Assembly (NCBI GenBank): GCA_028767165.1
Contig: JARACJ010000015.1
Location: 1-64,000 of the forward strand
Source of the DNA: Proteobacteria bacterium DTSAM18
GTDB lineage: Bacteria; Myxococcota_A; UBA796; GCA-2862545
DNA: 64,000 nt
Reading direction: 5' to 3'
This document shows positions 26,804 to 34,281 of this stretch, piece after piece. The notes beneath the pieces were generated by a model. The model saw only the letters and a list, made by a program, of their open reading frames with translations, did no database searches and was not told the origin of the DNA. Each line of letters opens with the position of its first letter. The stretch's first letter is position 1. Position numbers and translations under genes: made by a program.

Positions 26804-28504
26804 ATGACGAGGAAGACCTGGGACGAGGAGCGAGACGTCGTGGTGGTCGGCAGCGGCGGCGGCGGCATGGTCGCGGCGATCACGGCGGCAAGCCGCGGCT
26901 ACACGAGCCTCGTGCTCGAGAAGGAGTCCAAGTGGGGCGGCACCTCCGCCTACTCGGGCGGCGGCATGTGGATGCCCAACAACCCGCTCATGCAGGCCGA
27001 CGGCGCGGGCGACTCCCGCGAGCGCGCGCTGACCTACATGGACGCCGTCATCGACTACACGGGCCCGGCCAGCAGCCCCGCCCGCCGGGAGGCCTTCGTC
27101 GACGCCGCCCCCAAGGTGGTCGAGTTCCTCTCCAAGGAGGGCTTCGAGTTCGTCCGCGCCGAGGAATACCCGGACTACTACCCCGACAAGCCCGGCGGCA
27201 TGATCGGCCGGGGCGTCGAAGGCAAGCCGTTCAACGGCAAGAAGCTCGGCCCGTGGCGCAAGACCCTCGCCGCCGCCCCCGGCACCCCGGCCGTCGCCAT
27301 GACCACCCGCGACACCCAGTACCTGCCCGTGGTGACCCGCACCTGGAAGGGCTTCGTCGGCACCATGAAGATGGCGCTGCGCACGGCATGGTGGATGCTC
27401 ACCGGCCGGGAGCCCCTCGGCATCGGTCAGGCGTTCCTCGGAAGCCTGATGCACATCGCCCAGAAGCGCGGCGTGCAGGTGTGGCTGAACTCGCCGATGG
27501 TCGAGCTCGTCGAGGAGGACGGCCGGGTCACCGGCGTCGTCATCGAGCGCAACGGCCAGCGCCAGCGCATCCGGGCACGGGTAGGCGTGATGCTCACCGC
27601 CGGCGGCTTCGCGAAGAACGACCAGATGCGGCGCACGTACCAGGCCGTGGGCAGCGAATACACCTCCGTCAGCCCCGGCGACACCGGCGACGCCATCCTC
27701 GCCGGCGGCCGCCTCCAGGCCGCCACCGAGCTGATGGACGATGCCTGGTGGGGACCCACCTTCATGATGCCGAACGGCAACCCCGCCTTCGCCGTGTACG
27801 AGCGCGGCCTGCCCGGCTGCATCCTGGTCGATGCGAACGGCAAGCGCTTCGCCAACGAGTCCGCCTCCTACGTGGACGTGGGCCACGCCATGCTCGACCT
27901 GCCCGCCAAGGACGGCGCCGTCGCGGAGACCTGGCTCATCATGGATGCCAAGCACCGCAAGCACTACCTCATGGGCATGACCCCTCCCGGCATCACGCCC
28001 AAGGAGTGGTTCGAGAGCGGCTTCCTGAAGCGGGCCGACTCGCTCGAGGACCTCGCCGTGCAGTGCGGCATCGACGCCGCCGGCCTGCGGGCCACCGTCG
28101 AGCGGTTCAACGGGTTCGCGAAGTCCGGCAAGGACCTCGACTTCCACCGTGGCGACACCGCCTACGACACCTATTACGGCGACTCCAGCGTCAAGCCCAA
28201 CGCCAACCTCGCCCCCATCGAGAACGCGCCGTTCTACGCGGCACGGATGGTGCCCGGGGACCTCGGTACAAAGGGCGGCCTGGTGACCGACGAGCACGCA
28301 CGGGTCCTGCGCACCGATGGCTCCCCCATCGAGGGCCTGTACGCCGCCGGCAACACCACCGCGTCCGTCATGGGGCGCACCTACCCCGGCCCCGGCTCCA
28401 CGCTGGGCCCCTCCGTCACCTTCGCGTGGCTCGGCGCACTCGACGCCATCCACCGATTCGAAGCACGCGCCGAGAGCGCATCCGCCGCAAAGGAGCTCGC
28501 ATGA
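26804..28504 (+). CDS. 3-ketosteroid delta-1-dehydrogenase-like flavoprotein
   Basis: A 566-residue FAD enzyme of the FRD/KstD family. N-terminal VVVVGSGGGGMVAAITAASRG binds FAD and WGGTSAYSGGGMWMPNN is the family's second landmark. The C-terminus has LYAAGNTTASVMGRTYPGPGSTLGPSVTFAWLGA, the typical KstD closing motif. The reaction would be introduction of a C1-C2 double bond into a 3-keto steroid or a related ketone; the substrate cannot be told from sequence. CAGGAGG precedes the ATG. First gene of an operon with an SDR, divergent from TetR. Confidence 0.9.
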   Translation: MTRKTWDEERDVVVVGSGGGGMVAAITAASRGYTSLVLEKESKWGGTSAYSGGGMWMPNNPLMQADGAGDSRERALTYMDAVIDYTGPASSPARREAFVDAAPKVVEFLSKEGFEFVRAEEYPDYYPDKPGGMIGRGVEGKPFNGKKLGPWRKTLAAAPGTPAVAMTTRDTQYLPVVTRTWKGFVGTMKMALRTAWWMLTGREPLGIGQAFLGSLMHIAQKRGVQVWLNSPMVELVEEDGRVTGVVIERNGQRQRIRARVGVMLTAGGFAKNDQMRRTYQAVGSEYTSVSPGDTGDAILAGGRLQAATELMDDAWWGPTFMMPNGNPAFAVYERGLPGCILVDANGKRFANESASYVDVGHAMLDLPAKDGAVAETWLIMDAKHRKHYLMGMTPPGITPKEWFESGFLKRADSLEDLAVQCGIDAAGLRATVERFNGFAKSGKDLDFHRGDTAYDTYYGDSSVKPNANLAPIENAPFYAARMVPGDLGTKGGLVTDEHARVLRTDGSPIEGLYAAGNTTASVMGRTYPGPGSTLGPSVTFAWLGALDAIHRFEARAESASAAKELA

Positions 28505-29301
28505 AGCTGAAAGACAAGACCGTCGTCGTCACCGGCGGCGGCAGTGGCATCGGCCGGGAGCTCGTCCGCGCCCTGCTCGCCCGCGGCGCTCGCGTTGCCG
28601 CCGTCGACCTGAGCCAGGAGGGCCTCGACGAGACGGCGGCCCAGATGGATGCCGGCGACCGGCTGTCGCTGCACGTGGCCAACATCGCCGACCGCGCCCG
28701 CGTGCAGGGCCTGCCCGACGAGGTCATCGACCACCACGGCGCCGTCGACGTGCTCATCAACAACGCCGGCGTCATCCAACCCTTCGTCCCCCTCAACGAC
28801 CTCGACTACAAGGTCATCGAGCGGATGATCAACGTGAACCTGTACGGCACCATCTACATGGTGAAGGCGTTCCTCCCCCACCTGCTGCAGCGCCCGGCCG
28901 GCCACATCGCCAACGTGTCCAGCATGGGCGGCTTCCTGCCCGTGCCCGGCCAGACCATGTACGGCGCCGCCAAGGCCGCCGTGAAGCTGATGACCGAGGG
29001 CCTGTACACCGAGCTGATCGACACGAACGTGAACGTGTCGGTCATCATGCCCGGGGCCATCAACACGAACATCATGCACAACTCGGGGATCGACCGGGAG
29101 CCGGCGTCCGAGGCGGACATGGCGAACACGACGTCGGCGCCGGATGCGGCGAGGATCATTCTCGAGGGGATCGAGGCGAACCAGCTGCATGTGCTGGTCG
29201 GCAAGGATGCGAAGTTCATGTTTTTGGCGAGTCGCGCGGCGCCGAAGAAGGCGGCGTTGATGATCCAGAAGCAGATGAAGAAGCATGGGGTTGGGCAGTA
29301 G
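28501..29301 (+). CDS. short-chain dehydrogenase/reductase
   Basis: A 266-residue SDR. TGGGSGIG near residue 11 binds NAD(P), NNAG (about 87-90) stabilises the core, and the catalytic Ser (NVSSMGG) and YGAAK motifs are intact. The C-terminal part is basic (RAAPKKAALMIQKQMKKHG). Overlaps the preceding gene by ATGA, so it is the second gene of the KstD-like operon and may oxidise or reduce a hydroxy/keto group on the same substrate. Confidence 0.92.
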   Translation: MKLKDKTVVVTGGGSGIGRELVRALLARGARVAAVDLSQEGLDETAAQMDAGDRLSLHVANIADRARVQGLPDEVIDHHGAVDVLINNAGVIQPFVPLNDLDYKVIERMINVNLYGTIYMVKAFLPHLLQRPAGHIANVSSMGGFLPVPGQTMYGAAKAAVKLMTEGLYTELIDTNVNVSVIMPGAINTNIMHNSGIDREPASEADMANTTSAPDAARIILEGIEANQLHVLVGKDAKFMFLASRAAPKKAALMIQKQMKKHGVGQ

Positions 29302-29313
29302 GCCCTGCCTGGT

Positions 29314-29352
29314 GCCTCGGGTGGCGTGTGAAGGTCACCCGAGGCTGCTTTT
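29314..29352. terminator. bidirectional terminator at island edge
   Basis: GCCTCGGGTG (29314-29323) and CACCCGAGGC (29336-29345) form a perfect 10-bp stem, followed on the plus strand by TGCTTTT. It lies between the convergent SDR and GNAT genes and marks the left edge of the cassette island. Confidence 0.8.
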
Positions 29353-29357
29353 CGAGG

Positions 29358-29855
29358 CTAGACGAGTGGTCTGGCGTACCTGACCTCGATGAGGTCGCGG
29401 AAGGGGCGTTCGGCGCCGTCGAGGACGAAGCCCCGGCGCTCGTAGAAGTGTCTTGCCTGCTGGTTGTCGCGGAGCACCCAGACGTGGAGCTCCGTGCAGT
29501 CTCGGGCGCGGAGGTCGTCCGCGGCGATCGACAGAAGGGCGCTGCCGATGCCCGTGCCGATGAGGTCCGGGTGCACGTAGATGGCCCAGATCTCGCCGAT
29601 GTGGGTGCCGCAGTCTTCGTCGCGGCACAGCTCGTAGTCCACGAAGGCGACGACATTGTCGGCTTGGGTGCAGACGTGGGTCGAGAGAGCGTTGTCCTGC
29701 AGGAAGGTCCTGCGGCTGTTGGCGCGGTCGGTTGGGTCGAGGGAGGCCAGGAGGTCGGCGGGGAGGATGTTCGTGTAGGCGTGGCGCCAGCCTTGGATGG
29801 AGAGGGTGGCGATGGCTGGGGTGTCGTCCAGACGAGCAGGTCGGTATTGCTTCAC
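29358..29855 (-). CDS. GNAT-family N-acetyltransferase
   Basis: A 165-residue acetyltransferase. The acetyl-CoA loop is in IYVHPDLIGTGIGSALLSIA, followed by the ELHVWVLRDNQQARHFYERRGF strand-helix typical of the family. Start is a GTG at 29855; the open frame runs back through the attC site but has no sense there. It lies downstream of the last attC, but no attC follows it and it is nearly as GC-rich as the host, so it may be either the terminal cassette that lost its site or a resident gene. Substrate unknown. Confidence 0.88.
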   Translation of the reverse strand: MKQYRPARLDDTPAIATLSIQGWRHAYTNILPADLLASLDPTDRANSRRTFLQDNALSTHVCTQADNVVAFVDYELCRDEDCGTHIGEIWAIYVHPDLIGTGIGSALLSIAADDLRARDCTELHVWVLRDNQQARHFYERRGFVLDGAERPFRDLIEVRYARPLV

Positions 29856-29953
29856 GGCATCGCTCTTGGGCCACAGGGGTTCCGAGGGGTGGTGTCTTTC
29901 GACTCTGTGCCCGTGTCGACCAACATGTTGTCGATGGTGCCTGACGGGACCAG

Positions 29954-30033
29954 GCCCAACGAGGTGCGGGTGTGCGGTGGCGTTCGGAGCGCGAAGCGCG
30001 GAGGGCGCCGTCCGCATGAGCCGTTGGTTAGGC
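29954..30033 (-). other. integron attC recombination site c
   Basis: Eighty bases on the minus strand running from GCCTAAC (30033-30027) to GTTGGGC (29960-29954), matching the R'' RYYYAAC and R' GTTRRRY core consensus. The inner arms TGCGGACGG and CCACCGCA lie around a GCGCTTCGCGC hairpin. It begins 17 bases after the HNH gene stop. Confidence 0.88.
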
Positions 30034-30049
30034 ATGCGCCACAGAGACA

Positions 30050-30922
30050 CTACGACATGCGTGACCACGCCCTTTGGATCAATTCCGACGAAGGGACTGG
30101 ACGCTCAGTCGGACGCGCAAGGTATGCCACCGTTCCCACTTTCTCCGACAAGAGCACGCCTTCCTTCACGAGCATAGGGATCAGAACCTTGGCAATCTTC
30201 ACAACTTCACGCGGGAGAAGTTTGTAAATGGACGCTCTTCGCAGTGGCTTACTATCGGGAAATAGCTCCAGCACTTTTTCCGCACAGAACTCAAAATAGC
30301 CTTTGTCTTTTGGGCCACCATATCTACCAAGCCATTCCTGCTCATTTCGCTCCACTTTCGCCCAGAACTGTTCATGTGCCGGAAGGGTATGAGATTCAAC
30401 ATAGTGTTGTGCCCCCTCCGATTTGCTCGTCCAATCTACCCTGGCAAACTCGGTGCGAGACAGCATGAATCTGTCGAACAATCGGTGGTGAGTGGGACAT
30501 AGGATGAGGATGTTATCGGCCGTAGCAGGCCCTCCCAAACGATTGGGCACAATGTGACACCTATCAGTTGAGCGGTTCTCCCCGCAAATCTCACACGAAA
30601 CATTCCGCCGACGGATAATCCCTTCAACTTTGATACTGGCCGCCAGTGAACGTCGATACGCGTTCGAAGGTTCGACAAATGGTCGGTTTTCAAGTGGTGC
30701 GAAAAAGCACCTTAGGACCATCTCTTCAAGTTCATAAATGTGCTGAGCAACACCAAGTTTCGACGTGTGTTGTCCCACCCTCCGAAGCTCCGCTTCGAAC
30801 TCGCTCAGACTCTCATGAAAGTCGGGGAGTCTCCTCATGAGTTCAGCGAGCTTCGAAAGCTCCCACTCATCATGGGGGACCTTCGAGTTGTAGAGAAAAA
30901 TTCCGTTCTCCACAGTTGCCAT
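30050..30922 (-). CDS. HNH endonuclease, cassette-borne
   Basis: A 290-residue protein with a zinc-type HNH centre: C110-x2-C113, C122-H123 (DRCHIVPNRLGG), N137 and C142-x2-H145-H146. The N-terminal 100 residues are helical, the C-terminal 140 unrecognised. Full ribosome site (GAGGAGG) seven bases before the ATG and a good promoter 28 bases upstream. A/T-rich compared with the host. As a cassette gene with a nuclease core, a phage-defence or restriction role is plausible but not shown; McrA-like enzymes are relatives in fold. Confidence 0.88.
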   Translation of the reverse strand: MATVENGIFLYNSKVPHDEWELSKLAELMRRLPDFHESLSEFEAELRRVGQHTSKLGVAQHIYELEEMVLRCFFAPLENRPFVEPSNAYRRSLAASIKVEGIIRRRNVSCEICGENRSTDRCHIVPNRLGGPATADNILILCPTHHRLFDRFMLSRTEFARVDWTSKSEGAQHYVESHTLPAHEQFWAKVERNEQEWLGRYGGPKDKGYFEFCAEKVLELFPDSKPLRRASIYKLLPREVVKIAKVLIPMLVKEGVLLSEKVGTVAYLARPTERPVPSSELIQRAWSRMS

Positions 30923-30949
30923 TGATCATCCTCCTCAACCAGATGGGCC

Positions 30950-30979
30950 ATTATGCTCGCATCTCGTGAATGTAACCAA
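30950..30979 (-). promoter_or_regulatory. promoter of HNH cassette
   Basis: On the minus strand TTGGTT (30979-30974) and CATAAT (30955-30950) are 18 bases apart, a good sigma-70 match, and lie just upstream of the HNH ribosome site. It is inside the cassette, after the attC of the previous one, so this cassette does not depend on an outside promoter. Confidence 0.6.
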
Positions 30980-31028
30980 GAATGACTGCGTGCTCCCCGT
31001 AGTAAGCCGGACCAAACATTATTGATGC

Positions 31029-31101
31029 GCCTAACGAGGGGCGGGTGTGCGGCGGCAGCCGGAGCGCGGAGGGCGCCGTCCGCATTAGCCGATGGTTAGG
31101 T
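31029..31101 (-). other. integron attC recombination site b
   Basis: Seventy-three bases from ACCTAAC (31101-31095) to GTTAGGC (31035-31029) on the minus strand. ATGCGGACGG and GCCGCACACC arms enclose GCGCCCTCCGCGCTCC. It starts 47 bases after the stop of the membrane-protein gene. Confidence 0.9.
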
Positions 31102-31147
31102 GACCACACCAACGTGCAACTCGTAATGTTCAATATCAGCCTGCTAC

Positions 31148-31726
31148 TTAAGGTGCGCGCTCACTGGTTTCGTCAACACCAACTTCTCGATCCAATACTA
31201 GAAGAACATATGCTTCAATAGTGTGACGTGCAGCAAGATATGAACGAAGCACCGCCAATGTCGCCAGTCCTGGAACCGCCGCTCCAAGCCACTCCAAGCC
31301 GGAAACCACAGCCACCACATTCAACACTAGCGCTCCTGCGGAAATCCAGAATAGCCACTGTAGATTGACCCAGACGATGGCCACAACGCGCAGCAGCGAC
31401 GTTTGGACCGTGGCAGGACTTGCACGCTCATAGCGACCATTTAGTACGCCCGGCAGTGCTGCCAGAACAGAAGAAAATGCCAACGCCAAGAGCGCTAGCA
31501 TTCCCGCAACGAGAAAGCCCGATTGAGAGTGTATGGGTGTAGAATGGTTTCGTTCAACCCACATCAGACCAAGTGAAATTGCGAGGCACAACGTCGTCCA
31601 CCCGATCTCATCCAAGACCAGACTCTTGAGATCCGGATACTGAGTGGCAACCGCCTGGGAAAGCACCGAGCTTCTGGGGCTACTGGGCACCCTGTTCCCG
31701 TTTTCATTGGCGGCTTGGCCCGTCAT
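31148..31726 (-). CDS. multi-pass membrane protein, second gene of two-gene cassette
   Basis: A 192-residue protein with about four hydrophobic segments (GWTTLCLAISLGLMW, FLVAGMLALLALAFSSVL, VNLQWLFWISAGALVLNVVAVV, LGAAVPGLATLAVLRSYLA) and short polar ends. The ATG overlaps the stop of the upstream gene by four bases, so the two proteins are made together. No family recognised. A soluble protein plus a small membrane protein in one operon is an arrangement common in abortive-infection systems, where the membrane partner is the effector; that is inference. Confidence 0.75.
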   Translation of the reverse strand: MTGQAANENGNRVPSSPRSSVLSQAVATQYPDLKSLVLDEIGWTTLCLAISLGLMWVERNHSTPIHSQSGFLVAGMLALLALAFSSVLAALPGVLNGRYERASPATVQTSLLRVVAIVWVNLQWLFWISAGALVLNVVAVVSGLEWLGAAVPGLATLAVLRSYLAARHTIEAYVLLVLDREVGVDETSERAP

Positions 31727-32622
31727 GCGTCTACGGGGGCCAAGATGACATCGTCATCACCGACTTCGTCATCACCGTTGAAGTCACCGGCCGTATCTAG
31801 TGGCCCAAGTTCCAATAAAATATCATCTGCACCTGACAAATCCAGGGGCACATCCTCCGTGTTGAGGAAGTGCTCAACTGGAACGCTGTCGTCTCTAGTA
31901 TCGATTGTGGTGATTTCACCGTCGGGCATCCGACCTCGTGCCTTAATCCAGGCGACGAAGCCGTCCAGAAGTTCCCTCGCGCGGACCACGAAGTGACTGG
32001 ATCGATCAATTCCCCTCTTGGAATCGAGCTCAAACACTACGTCCTCAGCACCAGCGTCCTTTGCATGACCCAACAGATCTCTCAACGGATCGTCCAGTCG
32101 GGCATTTGGAAGGGACATTCCGACCTCAAAATGAAACAGCTGTTCAAATCGATCAAATGTCTCAGCAAAGTCTCGGTGATCCGACTCTAGTCGGACTCTA
32201 AACACCCAATCAGCGTGGGGATCGATCGCGTCGAGCGTCAGATTCAGAAGATTCTGAAGTTGCACACAAATTGCGGTACCTGAACTCGAGACCTTTGGGT
32301 TCTTTTCCATAAAGAATGTTTTCGACGGTCTGTGCACTAGTAGACGAATGGCATGCTTGGAGTGCTCTGCCGCAAATTTCCACCCCTCCCTTGGACTCCA
32401 GCCATCCTCATCCGCCCTAGCCGCCTCCTTGCCAATTGCCGCGAAGAGCCATGTATCCGAACTATCAAAGAGCGAAGCCTTCCAGATCTTGCCCCTCGAA
32501 TCAGACTGTTGGCCGAGTAGGTTTTCGAACACGAGGTTCATGGCCTCACTGTTCTTAGCAAGTGTTCCCAATGCAAGCTTGCCCGAAGGAACCTGATGAA
32601 TATACCCTCGCCATATTTTCAT
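31723..32622 (-). CDS. unknown soluble protein, first gene of two-gene cassette
   Basis: A 299-residue protein starting MKIWRGYIHQVPSGKLALG; the ATG at 32622 has GGTGGAG eight bases upstream. The first 200 residues look alpha/beta (GWKFAAEHSKHAIRLLVHRPSKTFFM, WVFRVRLESDHRDFAETFDRFEQL), followed by DVVFELDSKRGIDRSSHFVVR and a strongly acidic tail ending in GDFNGDDEVGDDDVILAP. No nuclease, kinase or ATPase motif was recognised. It is coupled to the membrane protein and has its own promoter within the cassette. Base composition is unlike the host. Confidence 0.78.
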   Translation of the reverse strand: MKIWRGYIHQVPSGKLALGTLAKNSEAMNLVFENLLGQQSDSRGKIWKASLFDSSDTWLFAAIGKEAARADEDGWSPREGWKFAAEHSKHAIRLLVHRPSKTFFMEKNPKVSSSGTAICVQLQNLLNLTLDAIDPHADWVFRVRLESDHRDFAETFDRFEQLFHFEVGMSLPNARLDDPLRDLLGHAKDAGAEDVVFELDSKRGIDRSSHFVVRARELLDGFVAWIKARGRMPDGEITTIDTRDDSVPVEHFLNTEDVPLDLSGADDILLELGPLDTAGDFNGDDEVGDDDVILAPVDA

Positions 32623-32667
32623 AAACAAACTCCACCGAATGAAGAGATGACACAAGTTCACGCTCGG

Positions 32668-32696
32668 ACAGTACCGGAATCATGTCTGTGAATCAA
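32668..32696 (-). promoter_or_regulatory. promoter of two-gene cassette
   Basis: On the minus strand TTGATT (32696-32691) and TACTGT (32673-32668) are separated by 17 bases and sit 46 bases before the start of the 299-residue protein. The 300 bases between attC and this gene otherwise contain no convincing coding frame. Confidence 0.5.
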
Positions 32697-32921
32697 CACC
32701 TATCGGAGAGACCTAATCCCGAAGAACTACAGAGCCAAGATTATTCCACCGCACATAGAAGACAACCATCCCAGCAACGTCCTCGCTGCCCGTATCCACA
32801 TACGCCTCGACCGCACGGGTTCCTTCTCCATAACCAAGAATCATTCTCAAACCATGACCGGCGGACCGCTATCGCTCGCGCCTAATGCCATCTCGCTCTG
32901 TCAGTCCAGTACCAACTGGGC

Positions 32922-32987
32922 ACCTAACGAGGGGCGGGTGTGCGGCGGACGCCGAAGGCGGCCGTCCGCATGAGCCGTTGGTTAGGC
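32922..32987 (-). other. integron attC recombination site a
   Basis: Sixty-six bases from GCCTAAC (32987-32981) to GTTAGGT (32928-32922) on the minus strand. Inner arms TGCGGACG and CGTCCGCCGCA enclose a GCCGCCTTCGGC tip. It lies 100 bases after the lipoprotein gene stop. The outer 25 bases on each side match sites b and c closely. Confidence 0.9.
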
Positions 32988-33086
32988 GAACAAGCGGTCA
33001 TTGGCGGTTGCAGTCAAAACTCGCGACGACTGGAATTCGCCCTTCTCGATGTAGATTGGTATTTGCTGCATCCCTCAAACAGGTAA

Positions 33087-33794
33087 CTACCAAGGAACTA
33101 CCTGATATTTGTTCATCAACGTCCCGTTAGCCCTCTTGCTGAACGTCCATGTCATGCCAAGCTCGGCGGGTTGTGATAGCGCTGGGCCTGGACGACGCGT
33201 CAAGGTCCACCCAAAGCAGTTTCGTAGTTCACTGGGGTTCTTCTGGAGCCGCACAAGTTCGACGTTGAGCCCCCACGCATCGCCTACATACCGGACTGTC
33301 CGGTGAGGTGGATCGAATCGGAGCCTGAAGTCCTCCACTCGCCCATCGATTCCAACAGAAAGCTCCACGCGACCTGTTATGGCATCGACCCCCAAGGCCT
33401 TGGGCAAGTATCTATAGGCGCAGTACCGAAGAGACTGCTGAAGCTTGTCAATCTCAACATCCCAGGCATCGGGCCAGTCCACACCGAGTGCGTCGCGTTC
33501 GGAGATGACGAGATCCCAGTTGGCGTGCCGGGAGCACCCACCCCCATGACTACGGCCATACGAGACCCGGTCGTCGCAAGAATGAAGCGCCGTATTTGAG
33601 ACATCTACTTCGGCGGGATCCTGCCACGCGTCTGGCACCTGAGAAGGCGGCGCCTCAGGTGTGTCCACGGCCTCCAGAGCAAGTCGACGTTCGGAAATGA
33701 ACGCTGGTGTAGAAGAGACCTCTCGATTCGCCTCGGTCGTATCAGTACAAGACACCAGCAGGCCCAGGACGAGTACATTGCCTGGAACAAACAT
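33087..33794 (-). CDS. cassette-borne lipoprotein, possible AgmX/PglI-like C-terminus
   Basis: A 235-residue predicted lipoprotein: starting at the ATG at 33794 gives MFVPGNVLVLGLLVSC, a signal with lipid Cys16. An earlier GTG at 33851 would place 19 polar residues in front of the signal. The C-terminal half has a paired-cysteine pattern, RYCAYRYLPKALG, GRVELSVGIDGRVEDFRL, LRNCFGWTL and GMTWTFS, that resembles TonB-like/AgmX-PglI C-terminal repeats of myxobacterial surface proteins; this is a pattern resemblance only. First cassette after the core half-site. Confidence 0.72.
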   Translation of the reverse strand: MFVPGNVLVLGLLVSCTDTTEANREVSSTPAFISERRLALEAVDTPEAPPSQVPDAWQDPAEVDVSNTALHSCDDRVSYGRSHGGGCSRHANWDLVISERDALGVDWPDAWDVEIDKLQQSLRYCAYRYLPKALGVDAITGRVELSVGIDGRVEDFRLRFDPPHRTVRYVGDAWGLNVELVRLQKNPSELRNCFGWTLTRRPGPALSQPAELGMTWTFSKRANGTLMNKYQVVPW

Positions 33795-34281
33795 GCCCCA
33801 ATCTGCGATGTCAGGTTCAGATGCCTTCATCGCAAGAAGATACACCGGCACGGGACCGAGACGCTGATTTCCATGTCAAGTTCTCGCCTAACGAGGATTA
33901 GACGGACCCGCATAACACCGCAAAAGCCGCCAACCTCGGCAGCCTATCATCAGAATGCACGCCTCTCCCATCCCCAAACCGGCGATCCCTGCCGATACGC
34001 CGCCAACCATATGTCCACATAACCACGCAGAAACACCGCAAGGCGATGCCGTCCGTTCCACCAGAAACCAATACCTGCCCCACCCGGCTGGCCAAGCCAG
34101 AGTCATGTTGGACGCCACGCCTCGCGCAACCAACAACCCACGTTAGCCTGGCCAGGTGCGACCGTCCCACCTCGAAGGTTGCCCGTGCCCCTGACCTCAC
34201 AACCCCCAAGCATGCCACCCCGCCCCCAGTTTGGTATCTTCCCCAGGCAAGCGCCTCCTGGCGCCCAGCTCCGAGGATCCC
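33795..34281. other. right edge of cassette array, non-coding
   Basis: About 490 bases without a confident gene. It contains the core half-site at 33886-33892 and, beyond it, sequence of mixed composition with no integrase frame. A minus-strand open frame of 82 codons (33888-34136) has no ribosome site and ends inside the recombination core. TTGACA on the minus strand (33879-33874) lies next to the half-site but no matching -10 was found. Confidence 0.5.
33886..33892 (-). other. integron core half-site (attI or degraded attC)
   Basis: GTTAGGC preceded by CCTC on the minus strand, the same TCGTTAGGC ending as the three attC sites. No R'' partner or stem was found within about 150 bases upstream, so this may be the array's first junction (attI-like) or the remaining end of a broken attC. 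Confidence 0.55.

Larger units (their letters stand above)
29358..33892 (-). mobile_element. integron gene-cassette array without integrase (CALIN)
   Basis: Three attC-type sites (32922-32987, 31029-31101, 29954-30033) and a core half-site (33886-33892) punctuate a run of minus-strand genes. Each gene stop is followed within 17 to 100 bases by an attC on the same strand, the standard cassette layout. The three sites are near-identical at their ends and in their stems but differ in the loop. Most of the island (about 30.0-33.9 kb) is conspicuously A/T-richer than the surroundings. No tyrosine recombinase of the IntI type is present in the window. Confidence 0.88.

Noticed and set aside
29954-33892. 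CRISPR-like array
   Set aside because: The repeated units are attC sites with RYYYAAC/GTTRRRY ends spaced by whole genes, not short direct repeats with unique spacers.
33888-34136. 82-codon minus-strand frame at the array edge
   Set aside because: No ribosome site, ends within the recombination core, no resemblance to IntI or any family.
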